A DNA stretch of 38,294 bases from Bacteroidota bacterium (GTDB lineage: Bacteria; Bacteroidota; Bacteroidia; CAILMK01). The notes beneath the pieces are model-generated. The model had not been told where the DNA came from. It did not search any database and was given only the letters and a program-made list of their open reading frames with translations. The stretch spans positions 1 through 38,294 of the forward strand of contig JABDEJ010000003.1 of the NCBI GenBank assembly GCA_013287095.1, in the 5' to 3' direction. How positions within the stretch are numbered: position 1 is the stretch's first letter; each line of letters begins with the position of its first letter. A program made the translations under genes and the position numbers. Positions 7,807 through 14,572 of this stretch are shown piece after piece.

Positions 7807-9933
7807 ATGCCTTCCTTAAGAAACATTCTTCCAGCTTTTTGCCTGCTCTTCGTATTTAGCCAACCCGTTTTAGCCTCCGGACCCGATGGTGGCATGTATC
7901 CCATAAATACGCTCCACCAGATACCTTTGAAAAAAGCCGGTTTGCGGATTACAGAAAACGACATATACAATCCGAATGGCACGGGTTTGCTGCAGGCTAT
8001 TGTACAGATCGGCGGATGTACCGGTTCTTTTGTTTCAGGGCAGGGATTGATTATTACCAATCATCACTGTTCATTCAGTTCATTGGCTCCTTACAGCAGC
8101 ACGGTCAACAATCTTTTTGAAAAAGGCTATCTGGCCAGGTCGAATAAAGACGAATTGCCCATGAAAGGGCTGAGTTGTAAGATCATGGAGGACCATTCTG
8201 ACGTATCAGCGGAAGTATTAGCCGGAACGGATACGATTAATGACCCTTTGCGAAAAAAAACGGCCATTGAAAAAAACATGAGCAAAGTAAGCCAGCTCGC
8301 CCAGTTGAAGAACGACAAACTGGAAGTAGAGATATCAGAAATGCTTCCTGGTAAAAGCTATATCCTGTTCAGTTATAAAGTAATCAAGGATATACGCATC
8401 GTTTATATTCCGCCGCGCGATATTGGCGAATTTGGAGGCGAAACTGATAACTGGACCTGGCCAAGGCATACCGGAGATTTTTCTTTCATCAGGGCTTATG
8501 TAAATAAGAACGGTGATGGCGCAGGTTACGACACCTCCAATATCCCATATCAACCCAAAGAATATCTGAACATAAATGCCACGGGTGCCGACACCGGGGA
8601 TTTCGTTTTTGTATTGGGTTATCCAGGTAGAACTTACAGGCAGGAGCCTGCAGAATTCCTGAAATACCAGCAGGATTATCAGTTGCCATTTATCAGCGAA
8701 CTATATGAATGGCAGATAAATACCATGCTTGATCTTGGCAAGTCAGATTCGGCTTATAAGATCAGGCAAGACCCTAAAATAAAATCAATTGCTAACGTGA
8801 TGAAAAATTACAAAGGCAAACTGGAAGGATTGAGAAAACTTGATTTATACAGAGAAAAAAAAGCGGATGATATCGCAATTGGCTCTAAAATTACGGATCC
8901 ATCCATCCGGAAAAAATATTTTGAAACCCTCAAGGGCATTTATGATGTATATACATCTGCTGAAAAAGAATACTTGAAATATGCCTGGTACAACAGGCTT
9001 TTGATTGATGACTATTTTATAAAAATTGCGCATGTCGTTGACCTTTGTAAAACGGATTACATCCTAAATAAAAAACCTGATAACATCCTTATAAATAGCT
9101 CCGTAAAGCTTCTAAGGGACTATTACAAAAGTATGTATGTGAAGTTTGATACGGTGTATTTTTCCAAAATGCTGAGGGATGCCAATGGCTTTGATGCTGA
9201 TAACAGACCCATGACTTATGGGGATGCGGCAAACGGACGCAAAGCCGATCCGGGATTAGCCCTAGCAGTTTCAAAATTATTAGACAGCAGCTATATATTC
9301 GACTTGTTGCAAAACAAAGCAAACAAACTTCCAAAGTTGAAAGACCCGTTTATAACTCTCGCCAAAAGTTATTATGCTGATGCCAAAAGACTTGATTCTA
9401 CTGAAACTGTTTACAAAACACAAATAGATGCCCTTACCGCTACCTATATTGACTTAAAAATGCAGGCACTGCAGGAGCAGTTTATCCCCGATGCCAATCA
9501 CACGCTGCGATTGACTTATGGATACGTAAAAGGATATAGTCCAAGGGATGGGGTGTACTGCCATGCCTTTACCACGGTGGCTGGCATGATAGAAAAAAAT
9601 GGAGAGAACCCTGATTATAAGGTGGACGAAGAACTGATGAAAGTATTCAAACAAAACGTTGCGAATGAGCAGGCTAAGAATCATGATGTGCCGCTTTGCC
9701 TTTTGTATAATACCGATACAACCGGTGGTAATTCCGGCAGTCCGGTACTCAATAAATACGGGCAACTTATTGGATTGAACTTCGACCGCAACTATGAAGC
9801 TACCATCAATGACTATGCCTGGGACGATAAATACAGCCGTAGTATCGGGCTCGATATTCGCTTCGTGCTCTGGGACCTCAAAAACGTAGCCGGGGCTAAG
9901 AATATTCTTGACGAGATGTTTATTGACAATTAA
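7807..9933 (+). CDS. S46 family dipeptidyl-peptidase, DPP11-like
   Basis: The 708-residue product has a signal peptide (about 1-24, ending in VLASG) and matches the S46 exopeptidases, which remove dipeptides from peptide N-termini in the periplasm. The chymotrypsin-like triad is visible: the His of TNHHC (86-87), Asp224 in PRHTGDFSF, and Ser643 in TGGNSGSPV. Between them is the S46 helical domain. Arg661 lies 18 residues after the catalytic Ser, in GLNFDRNYE. That corresponds to Arg673 of Porphyromonas DPP11, which sets preference for Asp or Glu at P1; DPP7-type enzymes have Gly there. I therefore predict acidic specificity. Bacteroidota use such enzymes to feed on peptides, which fits the secreted proteases nearby. 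Confidence 0.94.
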   Translation: MPSLRNILPAFCLLFVFSQPVLASGPDGGMYPINTLHQIPLKKAGLRITENDIYNPNGTGLLQAIVQIGGCTGSFVSGQGLIITNHHCSFSSLAPYSSTVNNLFEKGYLARSNKDELPMKGLSCKIMEDHSDVSAEVLAGTDTINDPLRKKTAIEKNMSKVSQLAQLKNDKLEVEISEMLPGKSYILFSYKVIKDIRIVYIPPRDIGEFGGETDNWTWPRHTGDFSFIRAYVNKNGDGAGYDTSNIPYQPKEYLNINATGADTGDFVFVLGYPGRTYRQEPAEFLKYQQDYQLPFISELYEWQINTMLDLGKSDSAYKIRQDPKIKSIANVMKNYKGKLEGLRKLDLYREKKADDIAIGSKITDPSIRKKYFETLKGIYDVYTSAEKEYLKYAWYNRLLIDDYFIKIAHVVDLCKTDYILNKKPDNILINSSVKLLRDYYKSMYVKFDTVYFSKMLRDANGFDADNRPMTYGDAANGRKADPGLALAVSKLLDSSYIFDLLQNKANKLPKLKDPFITLAKSYYADAKRLDSTETVYKTQIDALTATYIDLKMQALQEQFIPDANHTLRLTYGYVKGYSPRDGVYCHAFTTVAGMIEKNGENPDYKVDEELMKVFKQNVANEQAKNHDVPLCLLYNTDTTGGNSGSPVLNKYGQLIGLNFDRNYEATINDYAWDDKYSRSIGLDIRFVLWDLKNVAGAKNILDEMFIDN

Positions 9934-9943
9934 TGGGTAGGCC

Positions 9944-10112
9944 TTACCGCAGAGAACGCAAAGGCTTCGCAAAGAACGCAAAGGTTTTTCTCTGAGAACT
10001 CTTCGATCCCTCTACATACGCTATAGTTTGCTTTTTGTTCAGCACCTTAACCAAATAGAACCGGAGGTTTTTCTCTGCGTCCTCTGCGATACCTTTGTGT
10101 ACTTTGCGGTTA
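9944..10112. repeat. Long imperfect inverted repeat of the CGCAAAG type
   Basis: The left arm (9944-9983) and right arm (10073-10112) are reverse complements at 31 of 40 positions by hand alignment. Each arm consists of CGCAAAG/CGCAGAG words spaced 8 to 11 bases apart. About 90 bases of unremarkable sequence lie between the arms. The right arm ends in TTTGCGGTTA just before the ftcD promoter -7 box. The whole element fills the 229-base gap between the S46 peptidase and ftcD. Confidence 0.8.
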
Positions 10113-10132
10113 AATTCTTATCTTTAACTTTG
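10103..10132 (+). promoter_or_regulatory. ftcD promoter (TTTG - 18 bases - TAACTTTG)
   Basis: TTTG at 10103-10106 and TAACTTTG at 10125-10132 are separated by 18 bases, a near-ideal match to the Bacteroidota -33/-7 promoter. The ATG at 10163 is 30 bases beyond the -7 box. The -33 box lies inside the right arm of the flanking inverted repeat. Confidence 0.65.
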
Positions 10133-10162
10133 CCTGAAATTTCTTCCTTTTAAATATCAAAT

Positions 10163-11851
10163 ATGTCAAATCAACTTATAGAATGTGTCCCCAATTTCAG
10201 CGAAGGCAGGGACGAAAACATTATCAACGAAATAGCTGCCGAGATCAAAAACAACTCAGGCGTCAACCTCCTGAACGTTGATCCGGGGAAAGCCACCAAC
10301 CGTACCGTGATCACCTTTGCAGGCAGCCCTGAAGATGTCATAGAAGCAGCATTCAAAGCCATTAAAAAAGCATCGGAACTCATTGATATGCGGACCCATA
10401 AAGGCGAGCATCCACGTATGGGCGCTACGGATGTTTGCCCTTTGATTCCATTGGCAAATATTACCCTCAAAGAAACAGCAGCATATTCCAAAAAACTGGC
10501 CAAAAGAGTAGCAGAAGAACTAAATATTCCTACTTATCTGTACGAAGCTGCCGCTGCAAGTGCAGAGCGCAGCAACCTGTCAGTGATACGGGAAGGCGAA
10601 TATGAAGGCCTCGAGAAAAAACTCAAAGACCCGAATTGGAAACCTGACTTTGGGAATGCTGTTTTTAATCCCAAATCAGGCGCAACTGTCATCGGGGCCA
10701 GGGACTTTTTGATCGCTTATAATGTGAACCTGAATACCACTTCTACCCGGATCGCAAATGCCATTGCCTTTGATGTGCGGGAACAAGGCCGTGTGAAAAG
10801 AATAGGCCATCCTGTTCTGGGTGAATTGGTTCTTGATGAAAAAGGTGAACCGATCAGAATTCCGGGAACCCTGAAATCCGTGAAAGCCATTGGCTGGTAT
10901 ATTGAGGAATATGGTTTGGCTCAGATATCCATGAACCTGACCAATATGCATGTGACGCCTGTGCATATTGCTTTTGATGAAGTCTCAAAAAAGAGTGAAG
11001 AGCGGGGCGTGAGAGTGACGGGTTCGGAAATTGTAGGCATGGTGCCAAAATCAGTTTTGGTAGATGCCGGAAAATATTTCCTCAAAAAACAAAAACGTTC
11101 TATCGGCCTGCCTGAAGAAGAATTGATACGAATAGCTATTATTTCATTGGGATTGAATGACATAAGCGACTTCAATCCTCAGGAACGCATCATAGAATAC
11201 ATGCTCGAAAGTAGCAGTCACAACCCACTGAATAAATTAACGATACGTGCCTTCGCGCAGCTTACCGCATCTGATTCACCTGCACCGGGTGGTGGTTCCA
11301 TTTCGGCGTATGTTGGCGCATTGGGCGTGAGCCTCGGAACAATGGTTGCCAACCTCTCTTCCACCAAACGCGGATGGGAAGACAAAACAGAATATTTCTC
11401 TGATATGGCTGAAAAAGGCCAGGCTCTCCAGGAACAACTGCTTGCCCTGGTAGATGAAGACACAGCCGCATTCAATACGGTGATGAATGCCTTTGCTTTG
11501 CCCAAATCCAACGATGCTGAAATAGCCATCCGTAAAAAGGCTATCGCCGATGCCAATATATATGCTTCAGAAGTACCATTAAAAGTAATGGGAATCGCCT
11601 TTAAAAGCTTTGAAATCATCAAACCCATGGTAGAAACCGGCAATCCCAATTCCACTTCTGATGGAGCTGTAGGAGCCTTATGTACCCGAACTGCCATGGA
11701 AGGCGCTTATCTCAATATCCGTACGAATGCATTGGGAATTAAAGATGAAGCGGTTAAATCTTCTATTCTTGAAAAGGCTGATAAACTGATGGAAAAAGGA
11801 AGAAAATTGGAGAAAGAGATTATGGAGATTGCGGAGGGGAAGATTGGGTAA
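10163..11851 (+). CDS. ftcD: Formiminotransferase-cyclodeaminase (bifunctional)
   Basis: The 562-residue product joins glutamate formimidoyltransferase to formimidoyltetrahydrofolate cyclodeaminase. The formiminotransferase N-terminal subdomain (about 1-180) opens with ECVPNFSEGRD and contains HPRMGATDVCPLIPL. The second subdomain (about 180-300) contains ARDFLIAYNVNLNT. The cyclodeaminase (about 355-560) opens around FAQLTASDSPAPGGGSISA. The enzyme moves the formimino group of formiminoglutamate, from histidine breakdown, onto tetrahydrofolate and then releases ammonia to give methenyl-THF. No hutH, hutU or hutI is adjacent. It has its own promoter and seems to stand alone. Confidence 0.95.
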   Translation: MSNQLIECVPNFSEGRDENIINEIAAEIKNNSGVNLLNVDPGKATNRTVITFAGSPEDVIEAAFKAIKKASELIDMRTHKGEHPRMGATDVCPLIPLANITLKETAAYSKKLAKRVAEELNIPTYLYEAAAASAERSNLSVIREGEYEGLEKKLKDPNWKPDFGNAVFNPKSGATVIGARDFLIAYNVNLNTTSTRIANAIAFDVREQGRVKRIGHPVLGELVLDEKGEPIRIPGTLKSVKAIGWYIEEYGLAQISMNLTNMHVTPVHIAFDEVSKKSEERGVRVTGSEIVGMVPKSVLVDAGKYFLKKQKRSIGLPEEELIRIAIISLGLNDISDFNPQERIIEYMLESSSHNPLNKLTIRAFAQLTASDSPAPGGGSISAYVGALGVSLGTMVANLSSTKRGWEDKTEYFSDMAEKGQALQEQLLALVDEDTAAFNTVMNAFALPKSNDAEIAIRKKAIADANIYASEVPLKVMGIAFKSFEIIKPMVETGNPNSTSDGAVGALCTRTAMEGAYLNIRTNALGIKDEAVKSSILEKADKLMEKGRKLEKEIMEIAEGKIG

Positions 11852-11909
11852 GGGTTGCTATGTCAAACTAAATAAAGTAAAATTAACTATAAGGATACAT
11901 TCTTTACCC

Positions 11910-11928
11910 AATTGAACGTTATTCAATT
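11910..11928 (+). promoter_or_regulatory. Inverted repeat abutting a start codon
   Basis: AATTGAA and TTCAATT are perfect 7-base inverted arms separated by CGTTA. The second arm ends on the base before the ATG at 11929. It could be an operator, or a small RNA hairpin over the ribosome-binding region. Its function is unproven. Confidence 0.4.
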
Positions 11929-12339
11929 ATGAAATACCTCATAACACTTTTATTGGTATCCTTATTATTTAGTATTTCAACATATGCCCAAGAAGAATCA
12001 CCACAAATCGCTCCAACAAGGCCTCCTCATAAGAATGGCTTAAAATTGCAGTTTTGTTCAGATAGTAGTGGTCGATACCATGATGACAATTGTTTCGTAC
12101 TTGCAGTCTCTAACGATTCTCTCAAGCAATTCGAGATCGTTAGCTATATATTTGCAATAGCCTGAAAAAACGGATCTAAATATCTGGAAGATGTAACTGG
12201 TTCCAAAATTACTTTTGCCTCAAGAGAAAAGATGGCCAAGATGGTTAATGGAGATAGAATAATTTTTGCTTATGTTATTATTCGTGACAAAAAGGGGGAA
12301 ATGTATGAAATTGATGGTATAGATAAAGTTGGACAATAA
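11929..12339 (+). pseudogene. Small secreted protein gene interrupted by an in-frame TGA
   Basis: The frame opens with ATG and a clear signal peptide (MKKY-like start MKYLITLLLVSLLFS, ending STYAQ) and continues to residue 78. A TGA then occurs at 12163-12165. The same frame stays open for a further 57 codons (KNGSKYLEDVTGSK...DGIDKVGQ) to TAA at 12337-12339. A 136-residue secreted protein was therefore probably intact before a nonsense change; TGG (Trp) to TGA is the simplest origin. The second half reads like normal protein and has no good start of its own. TGA is used as an ordinary stop elsewhere in the window, so recoding is unlikely. I do not recognise the family. A sequencing error is possible. 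Confidence 0.75.
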
Positions 12340-12353
12340 ATAACTCCGCTCTT

Positions 12354-12370
12354 CGGAATTTGCAATTCCG
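12354..12370. repeat. Short perfect hairpin (CGGAATT-TGC-AATTCCG)
   Basis: Seven-base perfect arms flank TGC in the gap between the interrupted gene and the toxin-antitoxin pair. There is no T-run, so it is at best a weak terminator. It may be part of a dispersed repeat. Confidence 0.4.
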
Positions 12371-12410
12371 ATGCCGTACAACCTATAAAATACCATCTCA
12401 ATCGAACCAA

Positions 12411-12438
12411 TTTCAAACCGTTATAGTTAATTTTGAAA
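12411..12438 (+). promoter_or_regulatory. Promoter -7 box and possible operator of the toxin-antitoxin pair
   Basis: TAATTTTG at 12428-12435 matches TAnnTTTG and ends 13 bases before the antitoxin ATG. It is overlapped by an inverted repeat, TTTCAAA (12411-12417) and TTTGAAA (12432-12438). An inverted repeat over the promoter is where a VapB-type antitoxin would bind to repress its own operon. No clear -33 TTG is seen. The regulatory role is inferred. Confidence 0.45.
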
Positions 12439-12448
12439 AAACAAGACC

Positions 12449-12694
12449 ATGAAAGCCATCAGAAAAATAGTTAGATCGAATCATAATACACTGAATATCA
12501 GTATTCCATCTGATTTTTGTCATAAAGACCTTGAATTGATCATTCTCCCTTATGAGAACGGACAGGCTAAAGCTAACAATGGAAGCCAGGTAGCCTATAA
12601 GGATTTTATACTCGGCCTACCAGTTATGAGCGATCAACAATTTGGAGAGTGGGAAACTGACAAAACAAATCTTTATTCATGGTTCAAGGGCTGA
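12449..12694 (+). CDS. Probable VapB-type antitoxin
   Basis: This 81-residue protein is encoded directly upstream of, and overlaps by 16 bases, a PIN-domain toxin gene. That is the usual type II layout. The first half (residues 1-35, with NTLNISIPSDF and LELIILPYE) resembles the short DNA-binding part of VapB/AbrB-like antitoxins. The acidic, tryptophan-containing C-terminus (GEWETDKTNLYSWFKG) would be expected to wrap around the toxin active site. The family assignment rests mainly on position and size. It should act in the cytoplasm by neutralising the toxin and repressing the operon. Confidence 0.7.
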   Translation: MKAIRKIVRSNHNTLNISIPSDFCHKDLELIILPYENGQAKANNGSQVAYKDFILGLPVMSDQQFGEWETDKTNLYSWFKG

Positions 12695-13068
12695 TTCTTG
12701 TTGACACAACTGTCATTATTGATTATCTTAGAAGCAATAACCGCTTAAGTACTTTGTTTTACAAACTGGTTTTATCTGGCAATAATCTTTGTATTTCTTC
12801 TATCACAGAATTTGAGGTAAGACGTGGGATAACGATTATGAATGCAGATTTTACCGAAAAACTGCTCGAGCCATTTGAAATTTTGCCTTTCGATTCAGAC
12901 TGCGCTAAAAAAGCCTCTGAAATATATATCAATCTTAAAACCAAAAGCAAAATAATTGATTTTCCTGATCTGACAATCGGGGCGACAGCATTAAGCCATA
13001 ACATCCCTATGGCTACACATAACCTAAAACATTTTGATAGGATTGATGGATTGAGAATTTGGGAGTAA
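12679..13068 (+). CDS. vapC: PIN-domain ribonuclease toxin, VapC family
   Basis: The 129-residue product has the length and motifs of VapC toxins, Mg-dependent ribonucleases that typically cut tRNA or rRNA and stop growth. Acidic active-site residues are Asp9 in LILVDTTVIIDYLR, Glu44 in SSITEFEVRRG and Asp97 in DFPDLTIGATALS. The fourth position falls in the common variant ATHNLKHF, with Asn where many PIN domains have Asp. The final LRIW strand is also typical. The ATG lies inside the antitoxin gene, so translation is coupled. The toxin appears intact. Its RNA target cannot be predicted from sequence. Confidence 0.88.
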   Translation: MVQGLILVDTTVIIDYLRSNNRLSTLFYKLVLSGNNLCISSITEFEVRRGITIMNADFTEKLLEPFEILPFDSDCAKKASEIYINLKTKSKIIDFPDLTIGATALSHNIPMATHNLKHFDRIDGLRIWE

Positions 13069-13138
13069 GATGCCCCCTCCCCCCATTCCCGCAAATTTCC
13101 CTAATTTTATCCCCTGAATTTAAAATCAAAACAACCTC

Positions 13139-13570
13139 ATGAGACAAGACCTCATTATATCCGAATCTGTCGATATAAACGCCTCACCCGAAAGAGTATG
13201 GGAAGTACTCACAAATCCTGAAATCATCAAAGAATATTTATTTGGCACCAATACGGTTACAGATTGGAAGATCGGAAGCCCTATTTATTTCAGAGGTGAA
13301 TATCAAGGCACAACCTATGAAGACAAAGGCATTATCCTTAAAAATGAGCCCCTAAAAACGATCAGTTATAGCTATTGGTCAGGCTTTTCAGGATTGGAAG
13401 ATATTCCCGAAAACTATTCAGAATGTACCTATAAAATAGAATCCAAAGGTTCTAACCTCACCCAACTCACCTGGGCCCAAAAAGGTTTCGGCAGCGAAGA
13501 AGGATATAACCATTCCAAAAGCGGCATGGATGCTTTTATGGGGCAGATCAAAGGCATCGCTGAAAGGTAG
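13139..13570 (+). CDS. SRPBCC (AHSA1-like) domain protein
   Basis: The 143-residue product is a single START/Bet v1-like domain of the AHSA1 type. It opens with ISESVDINASPERVWEVLTNPEIIKEYLFG and continues with WKIGSPIYFRGEY and the late TWAQKGFG and MGQIKG segments. These small cytoplasmic proteins have a hydrophobic cavity, and most bacterial members have no known ligand. There is no signal peptide. Possible roles are ligand binding or stress response; nothing in the neighbourhood decides. It converges on the lipoprotein pair across a hairpin. Confidence 0.85.
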   Translation: MRQDLIISESVDINASPERVWEVLTNPEIIKEYLFGTNTVTDWKIGSPIYFRGEYQGTTYEDKGIILKNEPLKTISYSYWSGFSGLEDIPENYSECTYKIESKGSNLTQLTWAQKGFGSEEGYNHSKSGMDAFMGQIKGIAER

Positions 13571-13571
13571 A

Positions 13572-13609
13572 AATGATCAATGGGCTGGCGCAAGCAGCTA
13601 TTGATCATT
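13572..13609. terminator. Bidirectional hairpin between convergent genes
   Basis: Perfect 10-base arms AATGATCAAT (13572-13581) and ATTGATCATT (13600-13609) enclose a second small stem (GCTG/CAGC) with loop GCGCAAG. The structure lies just after the SRPBCC gene stop and just beyond the lipoprotein gene stop on the other strand. It suits a shared terminator, although a strong T-run is missing on both sides. Confidence 0.6.
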
Positions 13610-13621
13610 GATAATTGATCA
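13600..13621 (-). repeat. Heptamer repeat ATTGATC/ATTGATA through a stop codon
   Basis: Three exact 7-base units (ATTGATC, ATTGATA, ATTGATC at 13600-13620) lie in tandem. Read on the minus strand they are TGATCAA-type units, and the first TGA is the stop codon of the lipoprotein gene. The first unit overlaps one arm of the hairpin at 13572-13609. Confidence 0.6.
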
Positions 13622-14029
13622 TTTCTTCCCGGCTGTGTCTATTGGGGCAACATCATTGAGACCGTGATAGTGATAGTCCACATCATCAAGAATCTGGATG
13701 GTATATTTTTTATTAAGCATAGCAAAATTGCCTCCGCCTCCTACCCTGTCCCAATGAACTCTGATGGTTTTAAAAAACTTCTGATTTGTCTTTTTAGTAC
13801 CATCCCATGATTCTATTGCAGTAATGCCGCTATCGTCAATTGTAACAAGGGCTTCGAGGGGTTCAGATTTCAAAGAATCATTGTTCCAGATGTCCGCATG
13901 TAAATGATAAGGCGGCCCACTTGTACCAGGCATTTGTTTATTATCATCATCCATAGTACAGCTTAATGTAAATATTGACAAAGAGCAGAAAACAATTAGT
14001 CTTATACGCTTCGAAAGAAGGTCAGTCAT
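13619..14029 (-). CDS. Small lipoprotein, paralogue of its upstream neighbour
   Basis: I place the start at ATG 14029 (MTDLLSKRIRLIVFC...), giving 136 residues. A longer frame reaches 14122 but would overlap the upstream gene and put a basic extension before the signal peptide. A lipoprotein-type signal ends at SIFTLSC, a loose lipobox with Cys about 24 residues in, followed by acidic residues. The body shares ESWDGTKKT-FK-RVHWDRV-G-GNFAMLNKKYTIQ with the protein encoded at 14049-14447, so the pair arose by tandem duplication. The genes are 19 bases apart and co-directional. Function unknown; I recognise no family. The last codons run into a TGATCAA repeat. Confidence 0.72.
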   Translation of the reverse strand: MTDLLSKRIRLIVFCSLSIFTLSCTMDDDNKQMPGTSGPPYHLHADIWNNDSLKSEPLEALVTIDDSGITAIESWDGTKKTNQKFFKTIRVHWDRVGGGGNFAMLNKKYTIQILDDVDYHYHGLNDVAPIDTAGKK

Positions 14030-14048
14030 GGTTTCATTTTTTATTCTT

Positions 14049-14447
14049 TTACTTTGTGGCTTTCTCTTTAGCCGGTTTTCTGTAATTGCCCGGGCACTCG
14101 TACGTGCCGTTATATTCTTCAAGAAACTGAACGGTATAACTTATCCCAAACATATTAAATATTCCATTTCCATTAACCTGGTCCCACCGGACTTTTACAG
14201 GCTTAAAAACATTCTTTTGTGTCTTCTGAAGTCCATCCCAGGATTCAATATCCGTAATAGAATCATTTTTTACCGTGATCTCCGCGTTAAGGGGTTTCGA
14301 ATTTGAATTCATGGAATCTGTTCTCCAGATATATGCATGAAATTTATCTATGGGATAATGATAATTTGGCGGAAGTTTATTCTCATCACTTAGGTTGCAT
14401 GCTCCCACCAATAAGCTAAGTCCACAAATTAATACTAGTTTTTTCAA
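14049..14447 (-). CDS. Small lipoprotein, paralogue of its downstream neighbour
   Basis: The 132-residue product has a strong lipobox (LLVGAC, Cys17) after a short hydrophobic signal and is followed by acidic residues typical of surface or periplasmic Bacteroidota lipoproteins. The body contains TDIESWDGLQKTQKNVFKPVKVRWDQV-GNGIFNMFGISYTVQFLEEY, which matches the next gene closely. The start is TTG at 14447: the frame has a stop three codons upstream and no ATG before the signal peptide. The C-terminus (AKEKATK) is lysine-rich. The function is not known to me. Confidence 0.75.
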   Translation of the reverse strand: MKKLVLICGLSLLVGACNLSDENKLPPNYHYPIDKFHAYIWRTDSMNSNSKPLNAEITVKNDSITDIESWDGLQKTQKNVFKPVKVRWDQVNGNGIFNMFGISYTVQFLEEYNGTYECPGNYRKPAKEKATK

Positions 14448-14572
14448 GATGGTTCAATTAAATGTATTGCAAGTTAATACACATAAGGCTTTTAATGCGT
14501 TCAGGCAATACGAAATTTCGATTTTCCCTCACGATAATATACTATTCTCACTAATAATGCGTTCCAAAAAAT

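Noticed and set aside
9454..9981. Minus-strand open frame of 175 codons opposite the end of the S46 gene
   Set aside because: It overlaps the catalytic end of a clearly real gene and starts in the intergenic repeat. The sequence shows no domain.
11218..11697. Minus-strand open frame of 159 codons inside ftcD
   Set aside because: It is antisense to the conserved cyclodeaminase domain. Its Ala/Ser-rich composition is what the reverse of this coding strand gives.
12163..12165. Recoding of TGA (selenocysteine or Trp) in the interrupted secreted gene
   Set aside because: TGA serves as the natural stop of other genes in the window, such as the M32 and exbB genes. No SECIS-like hairpin stands out after it, so a nonsense mutation is simpler.
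12449..13068. Part of a larger defence island
   Set aside because: Only the toxin-antitoxin pair is present. Neighbours are an SRPBCC protein, lipoproteins and metabolic genes, with no nuclease, helicase or phage-linked gene.
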